The position numbers and the translations under genes are program-made. A stretch of 64,000 nucleotides of DNA from Marthasterias glacialis (Eukaryota; Echinodermata; Asteroidea; Forcipulatida; Asteriidae): the NCBI GenBank assembly GCA_911728455.2, contig OU452229.1, forward strand, positions 9,166,811 to 9,230,810, given 5' to 3'. This document shows, piece by piece, positions 34,381-44,845 of this stretch (the first letter of the stretch is position 1; each line of letters begins with the position of its first letter). The notes below the pieces were generated by a model, which was not told the DNA's origin, searched no databases, and was given only the letters and a program-made list of their open reading frames with translations.

Positions 34381-36656
34381 GACCGATTGTGCGACCAATG
34401 TTTACATGTCATCACGTGACCTATTGTGGGCCATTGTAATCTGAGCTGATGGCAAACTACGTGCAAATACATGCCGTGACCGAAAGAGTCACACCAAAAA
34501 ACAGCTTTTGGTAATAATAACACAGTTACTAGGCCATTTTATTAAAGTTGTATGTTGTGACATTGATTTTTATAACATTACTGTTTCATAAACTACCAGT
34601 ACTCTACAATAGGTTTATTTTGAGTTTTGCACGACCGGCGTCGGACGACTATGTAACCCTACCCGCCTGTTATTTTGTTTGTAATGTAGGCCTAAATCAC
34701 TGTAAAAAAAAACAGGTAAAGAACGTTGGAAAAGTGAGCATTTATACCTAGCCTTGCGAAATTTCAAATAGGCAAAGGAATCACAGTTTTGGAAAGCAAT
34801 TTCTTTAGATGATTTCAGCTTCAAAACTTTGAAATTTTTGTGTTGAACAGTGTGTGATCACAGTCGTCCAAAACGTTCCGTCGTGCACTATAGTAGTACA
34901 CATTGTGTACATTATACGTTACTTGTACGATTTCCAAGACTTGCTGAAACTGTCCTTACTGGCTTTATTTAGCCACTTGAAGGTCTCTGATACAAACTCT
35001 GGAATATTTTTCACAGATTTCGAGCAAGAAAAGCCTCGATTTAATAAACTAAATGCAACAATCATCGTGTAGGGTACACTGGGGGAAGATGGGACATTTC
35101 TTACTAAACGTGTTTTAACATGATCAAAACTCTTTCCGGCAAATCCCCTTTCTACATGTTGGTTTGTTGGCATGTCGTCTGTCTCTTGAGGTCGTCTGTT
35201 TAGCATTTTCTTTTTCTATTAGCGTGAGTGGCGGCAAACAAAGTTATGTGTCTGTTGTCAAGTTTCACGAATTAGTATAATACTTGCAGGTTACCAGTGT
35301 CGATGAGTGAGTTTAGAAGAGTGTCGAGATTTATTTACAATAGCAATTGACCCTTTTGTTTGAGCACATATTCAGAAATGATATCAATGCCGGTGTCAGA
35401 TGCAATTGTGTCCGCCATGCAATACTGTCCGCTCCGGACACTTTTGCATATGCAATCGTGTCCGGGGCTATGCAAAACCGTCCGACGTACATGTACATTG
35501 TGCGTCAGCGAGCGTGCATGCACTGAACGTATGTATGCACATGTGCAGCATGAATATTCATGTATTATGATTGCACCTTACTGCAACGGTTTCAGCGCTT
35601 TAGTTTTTCTTCTGTTTTAAATCTTATGACATATTTATAAACATAACCCGGGGGTGTCATGGACAAGCAAAATTTCCACGGGCCCGCCGTGCCTGGGGCT
35701 TGTTTTCGCCGAATATTTGAACATAGGCTTCGAGGACCGTTTTGCACGGTGGCGGACACGATTGCATATGCAAATGTGTCTGGGCGGATACAATTGTATT
35801 ATGCAGCAGCGTCCGGGCGGACACAATTGCATATGCAAAATCGTCCGGCGGACGGTATTGCATATGCAATAATGTCCGCCGGATAGTATCGCATAGAGGA
35901 CATAATTGCATGCGACACCGGCTAAAAGCAATTCAGACTTACTAGGTGTAAACAATTCTTTTCCCAGGGTGGTTTTGGTGATCTGTCCCGTTTTACCCCA
36001 AAAGTAATTTTAGTTGGGTAAAATGGGACAATTATTCAACAACTTATTATGAACTATGAGCGGTTGGGGTAAAATGGGACATATTCATATTGTTTAAAAC
36101 AATTAAACTATTCAATTTAAAAATTCCACAAGATGTAAACTGTAATCGTTGATTATTATAATATTTCAACAACAAATTGTTTTGAACTGACTTACCACAC
36201 TAAGCACTGACAGTTCTGGAAAATGGTCATGTAATCATGTCCCATCTTGCCTCAGTGTGGGATCCAATTTTCTCCCAAAAATATCAAATATTCAATTTTA
36301 ATGTTTTTTTGTTCAGTCATTGATTCAATGCATGTGTCCCATCATACCCCAAAGTATTGGGGTAAAATGGGACATTAAATTTATATTCAAAATTACAGTA
36401 TTGGCATCTAAAACTCTAAAAAAAAGTCGCTTGAAATTTTGTTAAAAGGTTAAAATATAAACAACCTTGAGTATCAATAAGCCAACATGGACACTTAATG
36501 TAAATTTTTATTTTTATTATCCAAAAAACTGGTTTCTGTCCCATCTTCCCCCGGTTTACCCTACCGTACCGCACTTTCCTATACTGAGGACGCCGTGTGT
36601 GTTTACATTTTTAATACCAACAAGAGGTCACGTGACGCAGGTCGCGCAATCGGTCT
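34381..36656. mobile_element. TA-flanked MITE (GACCGATTGCGCGACC family), copy C, interrupted
   Basis: The left end GACCGATTGTGCGACC follows TA and the right end GGTCGCGCAATCGGTC is followed by TA. The sequence matches copies A and B up to ATCATCGTGTA at 35071 and resumes with TACCGTACCGCAC at 36562. The piece between is another transposon. Without it this copy would be about 790 bp. Confidence 0.85.
35072..36561. mobile_element. GGGTAAACTGGGGGAAGAT element nested in copy C, TA duplication
   Basis: The ends GGGTACACTGGGGGAAGATG and ATCTTCCCCCGGTTTACCC are inverted repeats. TA at 35070-35071 and 36562-36563 is the target duplication; removing the element and one TA restores the GTGTACCGTACC of copy B. 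Subterminal and internal GGGGTAAAATGGGAC or its complement recurs four or five times on the right half (35.99-36.37 kb), a pattern like transposase-binding arrays. No transposase ORF is visible. The left-central part has a cluster of TTGCATATGCAA palindromes. Confidence 0.9.
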
Positions 36657-37188
36657 ATTACCATACTGCACACAACTAAATAATTTAATAAACACATCAT
36701 GCACTGTCCGTTACAATATTGTTGCGATTTCCATACCGAGCGAAGTTTGAAGAAAGCGTTCCTGGCTCTTTTGTTTGTCCTTTGTAGATTCTGTTGAGCA
36801 TTAATAGTTTTCATAATTTGAGTTTTCTTTTCATTGGTATTCAATCCTGTCCGTTGTTCAAAATACAAAGCCGGTCAGTAAACTTCAATAATACTAATGG
36901 TTCTACATGACGATTTAATGCTGATTGTAAGGAAGCAATCGTATTCATCAATCGTTTTCGAGCTCCGGCTTCTTTATGATTTACCAATGAAGATTGATAT
37001 TTCATGCACCACCGCTACGACACGTAGTTTGCACAACATTCATGCTTATCGAATGCGTTGTTCTGTTCAACAGGTGCAGGCTCGTGTAATAGAAGATAAA
37101 CTTCGACAGTATTTAGGAAGTTCTTATGTAAGACTGAAGATTCAAGATGTCTGAAACACCCACCAAGCACCAGTCCTCACTGTGCACA
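36657..37188. other. Upstream region of sulfotransferase gene
   Basis: The stretch between the transposon copy and the predicted first coding exon probably contains the promoter and 5' untranslated region. I see no clear TATA box or other defining site. Confidence 0.35.
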
Positions 37189-37249
37189 ATGCAAAGTTTA
37201 CATCTTGGGTTGCTTATCATTCTAACAATGGTCGTATACTACATCTCAA
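37189..37249 (+). CDS. Predicted signal-anchor exon of carbohydrate sulfotransferase
   Basis: ATG at 37189 opens a 20-codon frame, MQSLHLGLLIILTMVVYYIS, then one base, then the donor A|GTGAGT. The peptide has a short N-terminal part and a 15-residue hydrophobic run, the type II signal anchor expected of Golgi sulfotransferases. The exon ends in phase 1. The catalytic exon at 41967 has an acceptor CCCCCTGTAG and needs exactly one base from the previous exon, so the two join in frame and give an AAG (Lys) codon. The same DNA read on without splicing stops two codons later. The catalytic exon lacks any membrane segment, so an anchor exon upstream is required. The join is inference. Confidence 0.6.
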
Positions 37250-38342
37250 GTGAGTAAAGACATCAGAAAAGGTTTGCATTTTGTTGGACTGTTTCTCTTA
37301 CTACTATTTAAAAGATAATCTCACATTCAATATTTCTTTGCAATTGTTGGCAGAAATCCCGCTTGCAGAGAGGGAGTGGCAGGGCGACCACCCTCCACTG
37401 AGCTACACCAATGGTCTCGACTTAGTCAAGCAAAATATTCCGAAACGAAACAAAAACCGAAACAAGGCTTTTTAGCTTATTTTTTTGCAAGTTTCCCGGT
37501 CATTTTCTGCAAATAGGCTGCTTATTTAAACGTCGCATTATTCTTTTTTGCGTGAAATCGAAAGCTCCACAAAACAGACTTTCAATTTTAGTTAATTGTG
37601 TAATAGCAATTGTTATCTTGGTATCATGCGATTTGCCTAAAAAACGTTGTTGCGCCGGGTAGTTCTTTTCCATTCATTTTTAATGAAACTTTTTTTCTGT
37701 GTATGATATCCCTGAAATCCTAGTATTTATCACAAATTAACTTATAATAAACAAATGTCCAAAAACATAGGTATGTGCAGGTCGACATTAATTGTACGTG
37801 TGATGTCGACATTTTACGTGTGTTTGTGTGCCGCTAACGCATACGTAGTATGTCACACGGACTGTAGTTAGGATTAATCCATGCAAAAGGTGTATAAATT
37901 GCAGAATGCTCAAGTGCCGCATGCGTGGTATAGATCGCGGCTGCAAAAATACAGCCCAAATAGACCGATTGCGCGACCCGCGTCACGTGACCTATTGTGG
38001 GTGTAATGTAAACAAACACGACGTCCTCCATGGGAAAGTGCGGTACGGTAAATAATGATTGTTGCACTTGTTCATTCGATTGAGGCTTTTCCTGCTCGAA
38101 ATCTGTGACAAATATTCCAGAGTTTATACCAGAGACCTTCGAGTGGCTGAATAAAGCCAGTAAGGACAGTTCCAGCAAGTCTTAGAAATTATACAAGTAA
38201 CGTATAAAATGTGCACGATGTGTACTAGTGCACGACGGAACGTTTGGGCCAGACGAAGCTGAATCATCCAAAGAAATTGCTTTCCAAAACTGTGTGATTC
38301 CTTTTGAAATTTCGCAAGGCTGGGTATAAATACTCACTTTTC

Positions 38343-39495
38343 TATGGTGGCCTTGAAGGGACATCGCACATCGCATACGTATGCGCACACGTATGCAATG
38401 TCGTGAAACAATTCGCGAATGTGTGCGCACACGTATGCAATGTCGTGAACCAAATCGCGAATATATGCGCACACGTATGCAATGTCGCGAAACAAATCGC
38501 GAATGTGTGCGCACACGTATGCAATGTCGTGAACCAAATCGCGAATATATGCGCACACGTATGCAATGTCGTGAACCAAATCGCGAATATGTGCGCACAC
38601 GTATGCAATGTCGTGAACCAAATCGCGAATATATGCGCACACGTATGCAATGTCGTGAATCAAATCGCGAATATATGCGCACACGTATGCAATGTCGTAA
38701 ACCAAATCGCGAATATGTGCGCACACGTATGCAATGTCGTGAAACAAATCCTGAATGTGTGCGCACACGGTATGCAATGTCGTGAACCAAATCGCGAATA
38801 TGTGCGCACTCGTCTGCGAATATATTCGCGATGTCGTGAATTTTATTGCATACCATTGTCGCATACCTTTGAATAAAATGTCTATTGGTTGAAGCACCAA
38901 GTCTGGAATCAAGACGTACAGGCATATATAAATAGGGTCAGACTAATTTTTGATGATGCTGAACGATTGAACATCACACGGTAGATGGCGGCTGCACATA
39001 GAGTGGCCACACAATGTACCTGCCTGGTACCCAAGCTCCTGCATTGAATGTATTTGGTATACAAATGGGACCAGGGCCACTTGCTTACTCCCTAGTTCAC
39101 TAACACATTGTCCGCAACTATGACATCACCCCAAAGGTATGCGACAATGGTATGCAATAACATTCACGACATCACGAATATATTCGCAGACGAGTGCGCA
39201 CATAATATTCGCGAATTGGTTCACGACATTGCATACCGTGTGCGCACACATTCGCGATTTGTTTCACGACATTGCATACGTGTGCGCACACATTCGCGAT
39301 TTGGTTCACGACATTGCATACGTGTGCGCACACAATATTCGCGATTTGGTTCACATTGCATACATGTGCGCACATATTCGCGATTTGTTTCACGACATTG
39401 CATACGTGTGCGCACATATTCGCGATTTGTTTCACGACATCGCATACGTATGCGCACACGTTTGCGATGTGCGATGTCCCTTCAGGGCCACCATA
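38343..39495. mobile_element. Element with inverted arrays of 42-bp repeats, 6-bp duplication
   Basis: Ends TATGGTGGCC and GGCCACCATA, flanked by CTTTTC at 38337-38342 and 39496-39501. Inward from the left end stand about ten 42-bp units containing GCGCACACGTATGCAATGTC and AAATCGCGAATAT (38370-38830). About six or seven units in inverted orientation stand on the right (39175-39470). Since 42 is divisible by 3 the arrays give long false open frames on both strands (for example RTRMQCREPNREYM repeats). The centre (38.86-39.11 kb) is unique. No transposase is visible. Confidence 0.88.
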
Positions 39496-39509
39496 CTTTT
39501 CCAATGTTA

Positions 39510-40356
39510 TTGACCCAATTCACCTGACGTCAACATTATAATAATATTGGTTGCGCCATTTTGGTGGTCAATATCACTGAGTGAAGTGCGCATATTAGGA
39601 GACGCGGAGTTTACACGTAAACCTATTGACCAACAAAATGGTGAGCGTAGCACAGTCGGCGCGTGTGACGTGCGTGCAAGGCGTCACTGACACCACGAAC
39701 TAACACACAGTGCGCGCTGTTCGTAAGAACATTTGAAGTTACACTCATACGCAAGTTAAGAATGCTTCAGCCAGTAAAAGTGTTCATTTGTTTGGTTTGT
39801 TACTTATTTACAGGAAAATTTTACTTTTACACTATCTGATGTGGTTTTCATCCGGTAAAAAACACAATGATCTACAAAGTTATTCAATGTTAGAGATGTG
39901 TGTTAGTTCGTGGAATCGAAAAAACGCTGCCTCTTGTGTGTGAGACGCTGCTTCTGTGCTGTGGCGCGCACTCACACATTGGTGTTAGTTCGTGAAATCG
40001 AAAAAGCGCTGATCCGAGCGCGCGCGCGCACACACATTGACAACCTCGATGCTGCGCATGTGTATAGATTGTACGTACAAACATATGCGGGGATTGAGCG
40101 CATATGTGACCAAGATGGGAACGATCACATCTGTGTTAGTTCGTGGTGCTATGAAAGCGCAAAATATGCAATTACTGGTTCACACAATCTTTAAAATCTA
40201 CCATTTTACATATGTTTCGCCCTTGATATATCATTCAGTTGATGTTCATGATGCAAACAGGCAATAACCAGAAAAAACGAAATTCTTATGTTTTTCATTG
40301 TTTTTTATACATTTGTGTTAGTTCGTGGTGTCAGTGACGAAGGGTAGTATAGTCAA
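39510..40356. mobile_element. TTGACCC-ended element nested in copy D
   Basis: Starts TTGACCCAATTCACCTGACG after TA at 39508-39509 and ends TAGTCAA before TA at 40357-40358. It shares CGCCATTTTGGTGGTCAAT, GTAAACCTATTGACC and GCACAGTCGGCGCGTGTGAC with 44889-45070, and more loosely with 53.77-53.95 kb. It is itself interrupted by the element at 39682-40339. Confidence 0.75.
39682..40339. mobile_element. CGTCACTGACACCACGAAC element, innermost insertion, AAGG duplication
   Basis: Perfect inverted ends CGTCACTGACACCACGAACT and AGTTCGTGGTGTCAGTGACG are flanked by AAGG at 39678-39681 and 40340-40343. TGTTAGTTCGTGG-like blocks recur inside at about 39901, 39983 and 40133, like subterminal binding sites. 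658 bp, no transposase. Confidence 0.85.
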
Positions 40357-41966
40357 TAATTATACCCTTTTTACAGTGATTTAGGACTACCTTACAAACA
40401 AAATAACAGGCGGGTGGATGCATAGTCGTCCGACGCCGGTGAACGCAAAATAAACCTCTTTTGTAGTAAAATACCTAGTTTTTAAAACAGTAATGTGATT
40501 AATATCAATGTCACAACATACCACTTTAATACAATGGCTTAGTAACTGTGCTATTATTACCAAAAGCCGACTTTTGGTGTGACTCCGTCGGTCACGCCAT
40601 GTGTTTGCACGTAGTTTGCCATCAACTCAGATGACGATAGTACCCACAATAGGTCACGTGATGACAGGTAAACAGTGGTCGCGCATTTGGTCTATTTGGA
40701 CGGGCATTTGTATAAGCCAACAACAGCAAGTGGATTCACTGGTACCCAACACTTGTTTCGAGTGTGAGTACCAGACAACTTCAGCTGCATCAAACGGTCG
40801 TTTTTAGAACTTGGCAAGATCCTTTGGTGAAGGGTAAATAGAACAGATATTCCAAACAAATCACCCAATACAATTACTTTTTTATGTTTTACGAAATAAA
40901 AATTTGCTTTAAAAAAGGTCACATTTAAAGCCCCAGCTCAACGTTAGTATTAAGAAGAAAAACATAAATGTTCACAGATTTACATATAGGCCTACCTTAC
41001 ATGGTATAAAGATAATGATGGTAGAAAACTATTTTTGCCTGAAGTGTTTATATCGTCTTAGACGAAAAGTTTGCCCATAGAAATGCGTACAAAGATTCTG
41101 AATGAATATTTACCGTTTTCTCGCAAATGAAACAACGAAATGAGCTGACATTTTCACAGGTTGGTTCTATTGGAAATATCTTGATTTGTGCAAAGAATAG
41201 AAGCATTTACAGTCAGTTTACCAAACAGCTTTAAAAACATAAGCCTAACACGTTTGTTTTGTGAAATTTCCTGCTTCCCATTTACCCATGACTCAATCTA
41301 CACGTTTTCAAATCGAATGGCTCCTCACATAGTGTGCATTAAACTGAAAAAAATCGCAGTGTCAATGAATAGCGATATAATGTTTATCACACTTTTCAGC
41401 AAAGTATTCCGAATCAGTCTGAATTGGACGTTTATTTGTACAAGTTTGAAAAACATGAAAAACATGCTATTTGGTATCAGTTCCAATACAGTTCAATCTG
41501 AAAATGACAGTCGCGGAGGAAAAAGAAAGAAAAAAAGTCCCAATCGACCCCTTCAAATATTTTCACTGGAGGGCAACTCAATTTTTTTTTAGGCCTTTAA
41601 ATAGATAACCATTCAATATTTAATAATCCACGCGAGCAGCATTCAAATTCACATCAGCTTTTTGCAGCGTGCATTTGGTCATTCAAATTCGTTTTCAGGC
41701 AGGCATTTGTGGGAATTGTGCATATCAAGCGCATTTTTTTCTTTATTTCATTTAATTTTATTCGCCAGCATACATTAAACTTTTTATTTAAACAATAAAA
41801 AGATCTAACTTTAAACAGTAATTCGTCAAAACAGTAATTCAAGATCAACATTAAATAGTAATTTATCAAAACAGAAATTCAATTTCACTTAATGTGTAAG
41901 CAATTGTTCTTCTGCGTCATGCAATTAAAAAAGATAACTATTCATTGTTTGAATTCCCCCCTGTAG

Positions 41967-43099
41967 AGCCCCAAGTTATGGAAATGCAACAGACGAACCG
42001 TTTTCATGTGGCCAGTGGCAGCGATAGCAACAACAGGAAGCCTACTGCAAGCATGGTCCAAATCATGTCTCAAAATATATCATCCAATGACTCAATACAA
42101 TGGAAAGAATCTAGGATTTCTGAAAGAACACAAGTTATCGTGATGTCACAGAAACGATCGGGATCATCGTTTATGGGAGAATTGTTTAATCAAAACCCGA
42201 ATGTATTTTTCATGTTTGAGCCTCTCCGATCTCTTACAACTTTAGCTACGGTTAAAAAGGCGCTCTTCTCGTTTGAAACCGCTGTACAAAACACTCTGAA
42301 TTCAATCCTGAAATGTGACCTAAGTCATGTTCCTGTTTCTGGCTGGGCAATAAAGAAAACAGAAATGAGTACATGCGTCAATGCACATGAGATGCAAAAT
42401 TTTTCATTACTCCAACAAGTCTGCTCGAAATACAAAAATGGGTTAACAAGTTATCAAATGCTTTTGAACATTTCATCAATTTTGTGCAAAATGCGACCAT
42501 ACTTTGCATTTAAAACAATCCGTTTAGATGATTTAGCTCAACTGGAACGTTTCTTTGCAAGAGAGGAATTTAACCTCCAGGTGATACATCTTGTGCGTGA
42601 CCCACGTGGAGTAATGCATTCAAGACATCTCTTGAAGGAAATCAATCTAGATTTTATTCGTCGGAAAGGTACACATGCCGACGAAGTGAAGGATCTATGC
42701 CACAACATGAAACGTAATATTGCGTATGGGCAACATACACCCGACTGGTTAGCGGGCAGATACAAGTTGGTGCGTTATGAAGACTTGGCAGAGTACCCAT
42801 TGGAAGTCACTATTGATATATATAATTACCTCGGTTGGATTTTACCGCAAGAAGTCAAAACATGGATCCTGAGAAATACTGACCATGACGACAGCAACGC
42901 ATACTCCCGAACCCGAGACTCCAGAAAAAACGCTCAAGCGTGGCGAAAAACTATGTCCTACACGGATGTGTTGAAAATACAGAGCAAATGTCATGATGTC
43001 ATGAAATCTCTTGGATATGTTCAGTTTCAGTCACGTCAAAGTATGACAGATTCCAAATTAAGTTGCATAGAGCCCTTCAACGGTCAGAGCCATATGTGA
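41967..43099 (+). CDS. Carbohydrate sulfotransferase, catalytic exon (CHST family)
   Basis: The exon encodes 377 codons to a TGA at 43097-43099. Near its start VIVMSQKRSGSSFMGELFNQ is the 5'-phosphosulfate (PAPS) binding loop, with RSGSSF at its centre. About 145 residues on, LQVIHLVRDPRGVMHSR is the 3'-phosphate binding motif. GWAIKKTEMSTC, FKTIRLDD and YKLVRYEDLAEYPLEV are further family blocks. This is the Gal/GalNAc/GlcNAc 6-O-sulfotransferase group (CHST1-7-like), Golgi enzymes that transfer sulfate from PAPS to keratan/chondroitin-type glycans; the acceptor cannot be read from sequence. The first ATG in the exon is 41978, but the frame extends to an acceptor at 41961-41966 and fits the anchor exon at 37189. 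The joined protein would be 397 residues, normal for the family. Confidence 0.92.
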
Positions 43100-43136
43100 T
43101 TAGTTATCATTTGGCACCTTACCCATTCCAAACCCG

Positions 43137-43142
43137 AATAAA
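43137..43142 (+). terminator. Candidate sulfotransferase polyadenylation signal
   Basis: An AATAAA lies 38 bases past the stop codon, right at the start of the minisatellite. If used, the minisatellite would lie at or just after the cleavage site; if not, it would be transcribed in the 3' untranslated region. Confidence 0.4.
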
Positions 43143-43149
43143 CAACCAT

Positions 43150-44365
43150 CCCAACAAACAAACAAGCACCCCACACCCCAACAAACAAGCACCCCACACC
43201 CCAGCAAACAAGCACCCCACACCCCAACAAACAAGCACCCCACACCCCAGCAAACAAGCACCCCACACCCCAGCAAACAAGCACCCCACACCCCAACAAA
43301 CAAGCACTCCACACCCCAACAAACAAGCACTCCACACCCCAACAAACAAGCACCCCACACCCCAACAAACAAGCACCCCACACCCCAACAAACAAGCACC
43401 CCACACCCCAGCAAACAAGCACCCCACACCCCAACAAACAAGCACTCCACACCCCAGCAAACAAGCACTCCACACCCCAGCAAACAAGCACCCCACACCC
43501 CAACAAACAAGCACTCCACACCCCAGCAAACAAGCACCCCACACCCCAGCAAACAAGCACCCCACACCCCAACAAACAAAAAAAGCACTCCACACCCCAG
43601 CAAACAAGCACTCCACACCCCAGCAAACAAGCACCCCACACCCCAACAAACAAGCACTCCACACCCCAGCAAACAAGCACCCCACACCCCAGCAAACAAG
43701 CACCCCACACCCCAACAAACAAGCACTCCACACCCCAACAAACAAGCACTCCACACCCCAGCAAACAAGCACCCCACACCTCAACAAACAAGCACTCCAC
43801 ACCCCAACAAACAAGCACCCCACACCCCAGCAAACAAGCACCCCACACCCCAGCAAACAAGCACCCCACACCCCAACAAACAAGCACTCCACACCCCAAC
43901 AAACAAGCACTCCACACCCCAGCAAACAAGCACCCCACACCCCAACAAACAAGCACCCCACACCCCAGCAAACAAGCACCCCACACCCCAGCAAACAAGC
44001 ACCCCACACCCCAGCAAACAAGCACTCCACACCCCAACAAACAAGCACCCCACACCCCAGCAAACAAGCACCCCACACCCCAACAAACAAGCACTCCACA
44101 CCCCAGCAAACAAGCACTCCACACCCCAGCAAACAAACACCCCACACCCCAACAAACAAGCACCCCACACCCCAGCAAACAAGCACCCCACACCCCAGCA
44201 AACAAGCACTCCACACCCCAGCAAACAAGCACCCCACACCCCAGCAAACAAGCACCCCACACCCCAGCAAACAAGCACCCCAGACCCCAACAAACAAGCA
44301 CTCCACACCCCAGCAAACAAGCACTCCACACCCCAGCAAACAAGCACCCCACACCCCAGCAAACA
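43150..44365. repeat. 23-bp minisatellite, about 53 copies
   Basis: The unit is AGCACCCCACACCCCAACA plus AACA, with two common switches (CACCCCAC or CACTCCAC; CAACAAAC or CAGCAAAC). Because 23 is not divisible by 3 and the unit has no stop in most frames, the array is open for over 400 codons on both strands, with a 23-residue peptide period. These frames are by-products, not genes. The plus strand is almost free of T, so the strands are very asymmetric. Confidence 0.95.
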
Positions 44366-44486
44366 TACAACCATCCTTAACACCCCTCGCAACCAAACAA
44401 CCATTCCAACAACCCAATAACCAAGCAGCCATTCGGCAACAGAAAACAACCATAACAATACCACAACAAGCAAACGACCATCCGAA

Positions 44487-44838
44487 CATACCTCCATGAT
44501 TACTGTGATATAACTCATTACATCAGCTACATCATACCTCCATGATTACTGTAGTATAACTCATAACATCAGCTACATCATACCTCCATGATTACTGTAA
44601 TATAACTCATTGCATCAGCTACATCATACCTCCATAATTACTGTAATATAACTCATTACATCAGCTACATCATACCTCCATGATTACTGTAGTATAACTC
44701 ATTGCATCAGCTACATCATACCTCCATGATTACTGTAGTATAACTCATTGCATCAGCTACATCATACCTCCATGATTACTGTAATATAACTCATTACATC
44801 AGCTACATCATACCTCCATGATTACTGTAATATAACAG
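44487..44838. repeat. 46-bp minisatellite, about 7.6 copies
   Basis: The unit contains CATACCTCCATGATTACTG and ATAACTCATTACATCAGCTA. Copies start every 46 bp from 44491. The period is exactly twice that of the neighbouring 23-bp array, though the sequences are unrelated. Confidence 0.92.
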
Positions 44839-44845
44839 TAAAACT

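Larger units (their letters stand above)
37961..40694. mobile_element. TA-flanked MITE (GACCGATTGCGCGACC family), copy D, host of nested insertions
   Basis: Left end TAGACCGATTGCGCGACC; right end GGTCGCGCATTTGGTCTA. Its interior is the reverse complement of copies A-C: 37.98-38.34 kb matches one side and 40.36-40.69 kb the other. The match is interrupted at 38343-39495 and again at 39510-40356 by other elements. Flank CCAAATAG/CTATTTGG extends the inverted repeat. Confidence 0.85.
37250..41966 (+). other. Sulfotransferase intron, filled by nested transposons
   Basis: A 4.7-kb intron if the gene model is right. 37961-40694 is one composite insertion of four nested elements, listed separately. 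The right part, 40.7-41.97 kb, is AT-rich and unexplained; an open frame at 41188-41592 has no family resemblance. Confidence 0.55.

Noticed and set aside
36897-37154. 85-codon frame as coding part of the sulfotransferase gene
   Set aside because: No family match; it ends before the anchor exon and is better read as upstream or untranslated sequence.
38370-38830. CRISPR-like array
   Set aside because: The 42-bp units are contiguous with no unique spacers, and the genome is eukaryotic.
38182-39541. Several 78-247-codon open frames with RTRMQCREPNREYM or AHIRDLVHDIAYVC repeats
   Set aside because: They are translations of the inverted 42-bp arrays of a transposon, open in many frames at once.
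41188-41592. 134-codon frame as 5' exon of the sulfotransferase
   Set aside because: No anchor segment or useful donor; the exon at 37189 fits by phase and has the expected hydrophobic anchor.
41945-41977. Upstream extension of the sulfotransferase frame from a TTG codon
   Set aside because: TTG is not a credible animal start, and a polypyrimidine-TAG acceptor lies inside this stretch, so the bases before 41967 are more likely intron.
43063-44518. Open frames of 225-478 codons on both strands (TPQQTSTPHPNKQ and CLFAGVWGACLLG peptides)
   Set aside because: They are the 23-bp minisatellite read in different frames; the unit has no stop codons and shows no protein-level constraint.
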